Positions 1-7,208 of a stretch of DNA of 38,358 bases are shown piece after piece (the first letter of the stretch is position 1; each line of letters begins with the position of its first letter). A program made the translations under genes and the position numbers. Source of the DNA: Deltaproteobacteria bacterium (lineage in GTDB: Bacteria; Desulfobacterota; DSM-4660; Desulfatiglandales; HGW-15); assembly GCA_019308745.1 (NCBI GenBank), contig JAFDHO010000020.1, positions 1 to 38,358 on the forward strand. Reading direction: 5' to 3'. The notes beneath the pieces are model-generated. The model searched no databases, was not told the DNA's origin, and saw only the letters and a list, made by a program, of their open reading frames with translations.

Positions 1-35
1 GAGGCGATGACTATGAGGCTCATGGGGGCGTAAAA

Positions 36-83
36 AGGCTCAGGACGAATATTGAGCCTCTGGAAAAGACCTTCCAGGGGCCA
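36..83 (+). repeat. Dispersed repeat segment, copy E (partial)
   Basis: This 48-base segment matches 26929-26976, between mreB and mreC, at 38 of 48 positions by eye without gaps. Its right part also aligns with the core of the fuller elements at 8636-8737 and 38230-38330 (shared pattern TGAGCCTNTNGAAAAGACC followed by CCA and GGGGC). It includes a small stem, AGGCTCA and TGAGCCT, separated by 10 bases. The inverted ends of the family cannot be recognised here, so this is a fragment or a diverged subfamily. Confidence 0.55.
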
Positions 84-177
84 CGGGCCTCATGTTCTTG
101 ATCAAGCCTTTGGCGCGTGTCTGCTTTTGCAAAATCCTAACCGGACACCAATGCCACTGTCTTCGAAAAGCGCAAGC

Positions 178-204
178 TTGACAAAAAATACATTGCAATA
201 TATT
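178..204 (+). promoter_or_regulatory. Predicted sigma70-type promoter for the UPF0182 gene
   Basis: TTGACA at 178-183 is followed after 15 bases by TATATT at 199-204. Transcription would begin near 211, so translation cannot start at 52. This supports the ATG at 304. The spacing is shorter than the ideal 17. Confidence 0.5.
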
Positions 205-303
205 TCCGAAGGCCTTAAGATTTCAAGCTTGATCAATTCCGCCTATTCACGGAATAGGAACCTCTTACAAATCCGGCCTCGGTCGGACCCTGGAGATAAG
301 AAA

Positions 304-3159
304 ATGAGAAATAAGATAATCCTTGGAGCACTGGGCCTACTTCTCATCGTTGTCATTGGCACGGTAATATCCGTCTACCCTGAGTGGCTCTGGTTTAAGA
401 ACCTAAACTTTGAGCCGGTCTTTTGGACCATCCTCCTGACCAAGTTCAGCTTCGGCGTCATCATTTGGCTCTTGCTCATCCTCATTTTGGCCCTGAATGT
501 GTACGTGGCACATCGTAATAGCCCCCCTTACAGCCCCGAACAGGGGGCAAAGGGTGAGCAGGGTTATTTTTCCCAGATTGGCATATCAAGTAACACCCTC
601 AACATCTTTCTAATGGCATTTGTCCTCATTGCCAGCTTCTATATCGCCTCAAAGGGCTCGGCCCAGTGGGACATGGTCCTCAGGTATCTGCACCAGAAAC
701 CCTTCGGCGAGACAGACCCCATCTTTAATAAAGATATTGGATTTTATGTGTTTTCCCTGCCATTCTATGTCTTTATAAGGAACGGCTTGATGCTGTTGTT
801 CCTCTTTGCCGGGCTGCTGACCATTGTATGGTATCTGAAAGACGGGGCCATGCAGGTCATTGATGAGCTGGTGCAGGCAGAGGGGAGACCGCCGTCATTC
901 CCAAAGGTCTCCATTTCGAGCAGCGCAAAGAAACACCTCCTGTTTCTCGCCGGGATACTTGTTGTCCTCATGGCGTGGGGATATTACCTGAAGGCCTATG
1001 GCATTTTGTACTCGACCCAGGGACCTGCCTTTGGAGCCAGCTATACGGATGTCAAGGTGAAGTTGCCCGCATACAGGGTTCTTGTCTTCTTTTGCCTCGG
1101 CTTTGCCGTGGTCCTCTTTATGAATGCCGTCAGGTTCAGATGGAAACGGCTCTGGTTGAGCGGGGCCATCTGGCTTGGAGGGATCATCGTCCTATCAAAC
1201 CTCCTCCCCCTCATGATTCAGAAGTTTATCGTGAAGCCCAATGAGATGGCAAAGGAAAGCCCTTATATTGCCTACAACATTGAATATACCAGGAAGGCCT
1301 ATGGTCTGGACAAGGTGGTTACGGTGGATTTTCCAGTCAAGGACACCCTCAGTGCGGAAGACCTGGTTGGCCAGGACGTGACCATAGAGAACATCAGGGT
1401 CTGGGACGAAAGACCCCTTTTGCAGACCTATAGGCAGATCCAGTCCATACGGCTCTATTATGATTTCAACAACGTGGACGTGGACAGGTACAGGCTCAAC
1501 GGCCGCTACAGACAGGTCATGCTGGCTGCAAGGGAGCTTATTGTGAATCAGTTGCCCCCGCAGGCAAAGACATGGGTCAACAGACACCTCACTTATACCC
1601 ACGGATACGGCTTGGCCATGAGCCCGGTCAATGAGGTGACCAAGGAAGGGTTACCAAGATTGATCGTAAGGGATCTTCCTCCCATAAGTGAAGTCGATCT
1701 GGAGATCGAGAGGCCGGAGATCTACTACGGCGAAAGAACGGAACAGTATGTCCTCGTGAAGACCAAGGCCAAGGAGTTTGACTACCCCAAGGGAGATGAG
1801 AATGTTTACACCACCTACGAGGGGAAGGGAGGGGTAACCATCCGGTCGTTTTTCAGGAGGCTGCTGTTTGCGGTGGAGTTCATGGATCCCCAGATCCTGT
1901 TTACGAGCTACATCACTCCCGAGAGCCGGATGATGTTCAATCGCAGGATCGACACGAGGGTGAAGCTCATCGCCCCGACCCTGGACTATGACGGCGATCC
2001 CTATCCCGTCATTTCCGATGGGAAGATCTACTGGATTCAGGACGCCTACACGACTTCGGATATGTATCCCTATTCCAAGAGGGCCAAAAAACGATTCAAG
2101 GGAAAGGTCGTCAACTACATAAGGAATTCGGTGAAGGTCATTATCGACGCTTACAACGGCACGGCTTCGTTCTATGTGGTCGATGACACCGATCCCCTGA
2201 TACGGGCCTACATGGACATCTTCCCGGCCCTCTTCAAGCCTTTTGAGGAGATGCCGGACGGACTGAAAGCGCACGTCAGGTACCCCAGGGACCTGTTCTC
2301 CATCCAGGCGGACACGTACAGGACCTATCACATGGAGGACCCCCAGGTGTTTTACAACCAGGAGGACCTGTGGCAGATCCCCGATGAGCTCTATGGTGAT
2401 CGCCGGCAAGAGATGGAGCCTTACTATATCATCATAAAACTCCCCGACCAGCCAAAAGAGGAGTTCCTCCTCATGCTCCCCTTCAGTCCTTCCACAAAGG
2501 ATAATATGATCGGCTGGCTCGCGGCCAGGAGTGATTTGCCCGAATACGGCAAACTCATCGTCTACAAACTGCCCAAGGAAAAGCTCATCTACGGGCCCAT
2601 GCAGATAGAGGCCAGGGTGGACCAGCAGACCGAGATTTCCCGAGAGCTCAGCCTCTGGGATCAGAGGGGGTCCAGGGTGATCAGGGGGAACCTCCTCGCC
2701 ATTCCCATAAGCGATTCTTTCATTTACGTGGAACCGGTCTACCTGGAGGCTAAGCAGGAAGAGAAGGTTGAGCCGGCGGCCGGGACGACTCGAACGGGGC
2801 CCTTTGGAAAGGGGAGGAAAAGCAGTACCCCTGCCCGTAGGGGCATTGACCGGTCGAGGGCGGCCTCGCTTCCCGAGTTGAAAAGGGTGATCGTGGCCCT
2901 GGGGAATCGGGTCCTCATGGAAGAGACCCTTGACAGGGCCATTAGAGGGGTCCTGGGCGAGGAGAGGGGACTGGTAAGGCCTGCAAGCATCCCTGGCCCA
3001 AGGCCGGAAGAATATGATGCGCGAGATCTGGGCGCATCGGCCTTGGAACACTATAGGAGGGCCAAGGAGTTCATCCGGGAAGGGAACTGGGCGGCCTATG
3101 GGAAGGAGCTTGAGGAGCTGGAACGGATCCTGAAACAGATCGCCGAGGCAAAGAAGTAA
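304..3159 (+). CDS. UPF0182 family integral membrane protein
   Basis: This 951-residue protein has the layout of the UPF0182 (COG1615) family. About seven hydrophobic segments occupy the first ~305 residues, beginning with the one right after the start codon. A long soluble C-terminal part of about 640 residues follows and probably lies outside the membrane. The family has no established biochemical role and I assign none. The ATG at 304 was chosen because a GGAGAT ribosome site lies just upstream (291-296), a promoter at 178-204 starts transcription after the alternative codon at 52, and the first membrane helix begins only a few residues after this methionine. A Lys/Arg/Gly-rich stretch near residue 850 may be a flexible linker before a short charged, probably helical, tail rich in Glu and Ala. 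The gene ends 7 bases before the convergent lipoprotein gene. Confidence 0.9.
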   Translation: MRNKIILGALGLLLIVVIGTVISVYPEWLWFKNLNFEPVFWTILLTKFSFGVIIWLLLILILALNVYVAHRNSPPYSPEQGAKGEQGYFSQIGISSNTLNIFLMAFVLIASFYIASKGSAQWDMVLRYLHQKPFGETDPIFNKDIGFYVFSLPFYVFIRNGLMLLFLFAGLLTIVWYLKDGAMQVIDELVQAEGRPPSFPKVSISSSAKKHLLFLAGILVVLMAWGYYLKAYGILYSTQGPAFGASYTDVKVKLPAYRVLVFFCLGFAVVLFMNAVRFRWKRLWLSGAIWLGGIIVLSNLLPLMIQKFIVKPNEMAKESPYIAYNIEYTRKAYGLDKVVTVDFPVKDTLSAEDLVGQDVTIENIRVWDERPLLQTYRQIQSIRLYYDFNNVDVDRYRLNGRYRQVMLAARELIVNQLPPQAKTWVNRHLTYTHGYGLAMSPVNEVTKEGLPRLIVRDLPPISEVDLEIERPEIYYGERTEQYVLVKTKAKEFDYPKGDENVYTTYEGKGGVTIRSFFRRLLFAVEFMDPQILFTSYITPESRMMFNRRIDTRVKLIAPTLDYDGDPYPVISDGKIYWIQDAYTTSDMYPYSKRAKKRFKGKVVNYIRNSVKVIIDAYNGTASFYVVDDTDPLIRAYMDIFPALFKPFEEMPDGLKAHVRYPRDLFSIQADTYRTYHMEDPQVFYNQEDLWQIPDELYGDRRQEMEPYYIIIKLPDQPKEEFLLMLPFSPSTKDNMIGWLAARSDLPEYGKLIVYKLPKEKLIYGPMQIEARVDQQTEISRELSLWDQRGSRVIRGNLLAIPISDSFIYVEPVYLEAKQEEKVEPAAGTTRTGPFGKGRKSSTPARRGIDRSRAASLPELKRVIVALGNRVLMEETLDRAIRGVLGEERGLVRPASIPGPRPEEYDARDLGASALEHYRRAKEFIREGNWAAYGKELEELERILKQIAEAKK

Positions 3160-3166
3160 GCCCCGG

Positions 3167-3556
3167 CTACTCCTTGATTCTTTTCCAGATGTATTTTCTC
3201 TGGTTCTTTAGGGTGATGATCCCGCCATCTGAGGGGTCAAAGTAAAAGGAGAACTTGTAATCCCCGGAATCCTCTGTCTTGTAATGAATAATATATAGGT
3301 TGGGCTCCTCTTTGTCTTTCTCGATTCTCGAAATGGGGTAGATTTCAAAGGGATCCTCGGCGTTCTTGTCTATAAAGACAAGGGATTTGTCGGATATTTC
3401 AAAGGAAAACCCCTCGAACTTGGGTGCCGAAGTTCCCCATTCCCCCTTCATCTCAGGAGGGACCGCTTCGAGCGAGCCCGAACCGCAGTGATAGGAAAGG
3501 ACAACAATCCCCATGAGCAGAACCAGGAGAACGGTCTTTTTGAGTCCGTCAATCAT
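3167..3556 (-). CDS. Small putative lipoprotein or secreted protein
   Basis: This 129-residue protein is not recognised as a named family. It starts with KK, a hydrophobic segment (residues 8-20) and a Cys at 24. The residues before the Cys (Ser-Tyr-His) do not fit a classical lipobox, so lipidation is uncertain although export is likely. The mature part is short, charged and predicted beta-rich, with a repeated theme of Tyr and Phe strands ending in KYIWKRIKE. The start has a strong AAGGAGG site a few bases upstream. It is the last gene of a four-gene minus-strand operon, 14 bases after the HD-GYP gene, and may serve the same envelope sensing system. That link is inference from position only. 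Confidence 0.7.
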   Translation of the reverse strand: MIDGLKKTVLLVLLMGIVVLSYHCGSGSLEAVPPEMKGEWGTSAPKFEGFSFEISDKSLVFIDKNAEDPFEIYPISRIEKDKEEPNLYIIHYKTEDSGDYKFSFYFDPSDGGIITLKNQRKYIWKRIKE

Positions 3557-3570
3557 GACTCCTCCTTCAT

Positions 3571-5763
3571 TTAATCCTTTGAGGCGAGCAGCAACCTTTC
3601 AATTCCCACGAGGGTGTCGGAACCGTTGGGAGCCTGATCAGCCTCCGAAGGGATGAGTGGTCCCTCCTCTTCTATGACCTCAAACAAGGCCGATACCACT
3701 TGGGGATCAAAATGCCTCCCTGCACCCTTGTTGAATACCTCAAGGACCTCCTCGGGCCTCTTTGCATTTCTGTAAGGTCTTTTTGAAGAAAGGGCATCGT
3801 AGACGTCGGCCACAGTCAGGATCCGAGCGCCCCGGGAGATCCTGTTGCCGGCAATTCCGCTGGGGTATCCCGTGCCATCGAAATGTTCGTGGTGCTGCAG
3901 GACGAGAGGGACGACAGATCTGTATGCCGCAATGGGTTCAAGGATGCGTGATCCGGCCTCAGGGTGGGACCGGATTGTCTCCAGTTCCTCTTGGCTCAAT
4001 GCCCCGTTCTTATCCAGGATATGGGCCGGTATGGCAAGCTTGCCGATGTCATGGAGCAGGCCGCCGCGGGCCAAATCATCCAGCTCCTTTTGGTTCAGGC
4101 CCATGGCCTTACCGATCTTCAAGGCTATTTCAGTGACCCTTTCGGAGTGGTTGGCTGTCCAGGGGGACTTGGCGTCCACTGCCCGCGCGAGGGCATAAAG
4201 GGTCCCCCAGTTCAACTCATCAAGCTCCTTCAACAGCCGCGCATTGGAAAGGGCGATGGCCACCTGGTCCGCTATCTGACGTGCATAGGCAATTTCTTGT
4301 TTATCAAAGCCACTTGGGTCTTTTGAGCCAAGAACTATGATCCCTGCAAGGGCCTTTTTTGTGAGAAGTGGAAGCAGGACAATGAACTCGATATCTTTCT
4401 CCCGGAAGAGCTCTAGATACCCTGGGAGGTCTTCATTGCCGCGAAAAACCAAAGCATCCTTCTGCCCCATCAATTTCTGTAATCTCTTAACAGGAACCTT
4501 GAAAATCTGGGTTGTGGTGACCATGGGAGAATGCCCAATACTCCTGTATTGCCAGGTGGGGGTTTTCCCTTCCTGGTCAAAGAGAGAGACGCTGACGAGG
4601 TCATAATCGAAGAAGCCTTTCATCCCGGAGATCAAGGCCTCGATGATCTCTTCGGTCCTCAAGGAGGATAGTATGGCCCTGTCGATATCCGCCATTGCGG
4701 TCAGGGTGTGGAATTGTTTGCCCAGTCTCTTTGCCATGTTATTGAAGGCATCGCCAAGCTCCTCGAATTCATCCCCGCTTCGGACGTTCACCCGACTTTC
4801 AAAGTCTTGCTTGGCAATGCGATTTGAGGACTCTTTCAATTCGAGGAGGGGCCGTGTGGTCTTGCTTATCTGAAAAGCACTCAAGAGTATGACAATCCAA
4901 AGGGCCAAAAGGATGACAAGGGGGAATATTTTTCTGAAATAGGCGATCGGTGCGAATACGTACTCCTTGGGAGAACTCAACACGACCGTGAGCTTGGGAT
5001 AGAACCAGTGATATCTCATGAATACCGACCAATACCCTGACTGGTATCTCTGGCCCCCATGTTCCCATTCGAAGCGGGAGATGGTGGAACGGGTTCGGTG
5101 AAACTCCGGATAAAGATAGAACTGCGGAGGGGACGGATGCGTGGAAAAGATCACTTTTGCAGTGCTGTCCAGTACTGCCAGCTCAGTGGATGCGGGAAGT
5201 GTGTTGTATTCACTCAACCCCCATAGATACAGGCCGTCTATTTCACCGTAGAGGAGGCCCTTTCCTGGTTCTGTAGAATCGACCTGCTTCGCCATAAAAA
5301 GACGGGCACGTCCTCTCCAATCGGGTTGCACCAGGACCAGGGCCTTGCCCAGCCGGAGATGCCCCGTTTCCTTCGGTGATAATCTGGGCAACTCCGGGAG
5401 TTTTCCGAAAAGGGTCCTTATTGAGCCGGTCTTGTCCTGGATCGCCAGGGCCTTGAACCTCTTCCTCAGGGGGGCCAGGCGCTCTTGGTTTGCGGCATCA
5501 CGGGAGAAACCCCGGGCAGAAAGGTGCACCAGCGAGAGGACATTGAGGTCATTTTCGAGCAGTGTCAGGCGATCATAGACAGCCGTGCCCAGAGATCTAC
5601 TGGCTTGATGGAGTCGCCTCCGGCCCTGGTTCTCCAGTTCTCCCTTGACCTGGGTAAAGGAGATGACCGCAAGGGCTGCAATGGGCACAAGAGAGCACAG
5701 GACAAATTGCAGGAATATGCGGCGTGCCACCTTGCCCTTCATGATAGTGAAGTCCATTTTCAT
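3571..5763 (-). CDS. Membrane HAMP-GAF-HD-GYP signalling protein (probable c-di-GMP phosphodiesterase)
   Basis: This is a 730-residue inner-membrane sensor. A first transmembrane helix (~15-35) is followed by a periplasmic sensor region to about 275, a second helix (~278-302), a HAMP domain (~303-355), a GAF domain (~370-510) and a C-terminal HD-GYP domain (~530-690). The metal-binding His571-Asp572 (LLHDIGK) and the HHEHFDGTGYPSG motif with Gly632-Tyr633-Pro634 are intact. Catalytic hydrolysis of cyclic di-GMP is therefore expected from the family, with ligand sensing by the periplasmic or GAF part. The ATG at 5763 is preceded by AGAGGTGA at a spacing of 7. The gene lies 29 bases after the pseudopilin gene. 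The nearby PilZ-cyclase (7209-8540) is a plausible reader of the same second messenger. The ligand is unknown. Confidence 0.92.
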   Translation of the reverse strand: MKMDFTIMKGKVARRIFLQFVLCSLVPIAALAVISFTQVKGELENQGRRRLHQASRSLGTAVYDRLTLLENDLNVLSLVHLSARGFSRDAANQERLAPLRKRFKALAIQDKTGSIRTLFGKLPELPRLSPKETGHLRLGKALVLVQPDWRGRARLFMAKQVDSTEPGKGLLYGEIDGLYLWGLSEYNTLPASTELAVLDSTAKVIFSTHPSPPQFYLYPEFHRTRSTISRFEWEHGGQRYQSGYWSVFMRYHWFYPKLTVVLSSPKEYVFAPIAYFRKIFPLVILLALWIVILLSAFQISKTTRPLLELKESSNRIAKQDFESRVNVRSGDEFEELGDAFNNMAKRLGKQFHTLTAMADIDRAILSSLRTEEIIEALISGMKGFFDYDLVSVSLFDQEGKTPTWQYRSIGHSPMVTTTQIFKVPVKRLQKLMGQKDALVFRGNEDLPGYLELFREKDIEFIVLLPLLTKKALAGIIVLGSKDPSGFDKQEIAYARQIADQVAIALSNARLLKELDELNWGTLYALARAVDAKSPWTANHSERVTEIALKIGKAMGLNQKELDDLARGGLLHDIGKLAIPAHILDKNGALSQEELETIRSHPEAGSRILEPIAAYRSVVPLVLQHHEHFDGTGYPSGIAGNRISRGARILTVADVYDALSSKRPYRNAKRPEEVLEVFNKGAGRHFDPQVVSALFEVIEEEGPLIPSEADQAPNGSDTLVGIERLLLASKD

Positions 5764-5792
5764 AAGAGATTCACCTCTTTCACACTTCGCCG

Positions 5793-6314
5793 TCAGTATT
5801 CGGAGGCCAATCCGATATAGCCTCCATCGTCGGCCCTTACGATGTCGTCCCTGCTCTGCTTTGCGGTCAAGGGGGCTTTGGATTTCCCATCCTTGCCCAT
5901 GCTATACAGGTCATAATCATAATTCAACGGGACCGTCCCGTGAAACTTGCGTCGCTTTCCGGGTTTTATGTAATCGTGATTGGCGTATTTATAGGGATTA
6001 CCCCATGGGTCCTTGAGATCCTTCCTTCCTATTTCCTCGAGTTTCTCAGGGAGCTCGTTATCCAGTTTGTAGACGTCAAGCTCGGTCTGAAGGATCTTGA
6101 TGTCGGATATCGCCTTAAAGATCTTGGCCTTTTCAATCTGATTTGAATACACCGGTATTGCTATGCCCGCCAGGGTACCTATTATGGCAATGACAATCAT
6201 AAGTTCAATAAGCGTAAAGCCCGATGAGTGTCCGGCAGCATGGCCGGCATCCCGTGACCCTTGCCCTTTCTGAAAGCAAGGGCTGTTCTTGATCAGGATC
6301 TTAAAGGCAAACAT
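5793..6314 (-). CDS. Type II secretion/type IV pilin-like pseudopilin (GspG-like)
   Basis: This 173-residue prepilin-like protein has an unusually long leader of 32 residues ending in Gly, then the mature N-terminus [14 protein letters not shown] with Phe at +1 and Glu at +5. These are the hallmarks of cleavage and N-methylation by a PilD-type peptidase. The C-terminal part holds DPWGNPYKY and [11 protein letters not shown], typical of the GspG major pseudopilin, and ends near a DDI..DDGG segment resembling the calcium-binding loop of GspG. It is the only pilus or secretion gene in the window, so its assembly machinery must be encoded elsewhere. It lies 9 bases after the HAMP gene and 29 before the HD-GYP gene, suggesting a role in surface sensing or an envelope signalling complex (inference). 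Confidence 0.88.
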   Translation of the reverse strand: MFAFKILIKNSPCFQKGQGSRDAGHAAGHSSGFTLIELMIVIAIIGTLAGIAIPVYSNQIEKAKIFKAISDIKILQTELDVYKLDNELPEKLEEIGRKDLKDPWGNPYKYANHDYIKPGKRRKFHGTVPLNYDYDLYSMGKDGKSKAPLTAKQSRDDIVRADDGGYIGLASEY

Positions 6315-6323
6315 GGCTAAATT

Positions 6324-6938
6324 CTATCCGCGTTCCAGTTTGAAGAATTTCAAGGCATCGGACAACGCCCGCAAACTATGACCATGGGTCTTGATGTAAC
6401 TCTGCAATTTCCGGTCAAGGTCGTTCCCCTCACTCGTGTCGACAAGGGATCTCTCTATCCTTTCAAAGGATCTCAGGGCCGTGTTGCTAAACTCCTGAGC
6501 CGCCAAAACCCGGTTTGAGAGGGACTCAAGCATCTCATTGAGAGAGTCCTCCTCCGGGTGGAGGTAGTCCTTTTCCCTTATTCTTACTCGGAAACCCAGA
6601 TTCCCGTCCCTGATCTGTTCAAATGTCCTCCTAAACCGATACAGCGGACCGGCTACGCGATGAACCATTAGGAAAGAATGCGCGGCCATCAGGCAGACAA
6701 GGAATATGACCGCGGGCCACACCCATATGTGCTTTGAAAGTATCCTCTCGGCCGCGGCACCGCGTACCGCCATGCTGAGGCTTTCGTCATGCATTTCCCT
6801 GATCTCGGGCAAAAAGAGCGTGATCCCGAAAAACATCAGGAATATGAAACCATAGACCAGAATCAATGCAAGAAACCTATATTGCAATGATCTGTTCACC
6901 ACGCTGGAGCGTTTCCGTCGATTTTGTCCCTCTTCCAA
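6324..6938 (-). CDS. Two-helix membrane protein with HAMP domain and no output domain
   Basis: With the chosen start this is a 204-residue protein. An RRKR-rich cytoplasmic N-terminus is followed by a transmembrane helix (~22-43), a short periplasmic loop of about 27 residues, a second helix (~71-92) and a HAMP-like segment (~93-145, containing AGPLYRFRRTFEQIRDGN). The tail is helical and ends without any kinase, cyclase or methyl-accepting region. It may relay a signal to a partner protein. The frame is open up to an ATG at 7031, but that ATG overlaps the -35 of the promoter at 7003-7031 and would not be transcribed. TTG at 6938, preceded by GAGG at a spacing of 7, is my preferred start. GTG codons at 6968, 6902 and 6899 are alternatives. 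It is the first gene of a four-gene operon. Confidence 0.75.
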   Translation of the reverse strand: MEEGQNRRKRSSVVNRSLQYRFLALILVYGFIFLMFFGITLFLPEIREMHDESLSMAVRGAAAERILSKHIWVWPAVIFLVCLMAAHSFLMVHRVAGPLYRFRRTFEQIRDGNLGFRVRIREKDYLHPEEDSLNEMLESLSNRVLAAQEFSNTALRSFERIERSLVDTSEGNDLDRKLQSYIKTHGHSLRALSDALKFFKLERG

Positions 6939-7002
6939 ACCTTGACCTCGATAACCTGCTTCCGACACGTAGATTAAGTCTTTGTGAATATAAGACCCTG
7001 AT

Positions 7003-7031
7003 ATTATAAATAATTGAGTTAGAATAGTCAA
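7003..7031 (-). promoter_or_regulatory. Near-consensus sigma70 promoter for the HAMP-pseudopilin-HD-GYP operon
   Basis: On the minus strand TTGACT (7031-7026) is followed by exactly 17 bases and a perfect TATAAT (7008-7003). Transcription would start near 6996. This is the strongest promoter match in the window and it decides the start of the first operon gene. It lies in an A+T-rich divergent region shared with the PilZ-cyclase gene. Confidence 0.8.
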
Positions 7032-7109
7032 GGATTAAGCTCAGGAAGGTTACGGGTTTCCTTGACAAAATGGGCCATTTATAATAAGTTATATTAAGAA
7101 ATTTTGAGC

Positions 7110-7138
7110 AGACCCCCTAGGCCACGGATTGGGGGTCT
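7110..7138 (+). promoter_or_regulatory. Stem-loop in the leader of the PilZ-cyclase gene
   Basis: AGACCCCC (7110-7117) and GGGGGTCT (7131-7138) form a perfect 8-bp stem with a 13-base loop, followed by TTT on the plus strand. It sits about 70 bases before the preferred cyclase start and about 25 bases after an A+T-rich stretch with TTGACA (7062-7067) and TATAAT-like motifs. It could be a weak terminator or attenuator, or a 5'-end stabiliser. The U tract is too short for a confident terminator. Confidence 0.45.
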
Positions 7139-7208
7139 TTGACCCTTTGGGGTGCCCAACGGCCCGATAACCCCTTCTCAGGCAAAGCAGGACCTCCAGA
7201 GACAGGAT

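Larger units (their letters stand above)
1..303. other. Left-edge intergenic region
   Basis: No gene is supported here. The reading frame of the downstream UPF0182 gene stays open back to an upstream ATG/TTG-type codon at 52, but this extension has no membrane or signal character and contains a dispersed repeat and a promoter. It is better read as untranslated. The stretch holds a repeat-family segment at 36-83 and a sigma70-type promoter at 178-204. I see nothing else. Confidence 0.6.

Noticed and set aside
52-303. 84-residue N-terminal extension of the UPF0182 protein
   Set aside because: A promoter at 178-204 and a good ribosome site before ATG 304 exclude it. The extension overlaps a repeat and has no membrane character.
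1651-3051. 466-codon open frame on the minus strand
   Set aside because: It is antisense to the well-supported UPF0182 gene, has no family resemblance and no ribosome site. It reflects codon bias of the real gene.
7062-7095. Promoter for the PilZ-cyclase gene using TTGACA at 7062
   Set aside because: The TATAAT at 7080 is only 12 bases away and other -10 candidates are 17-22 bases away with poor matches. Not firm enough to list as a feature.
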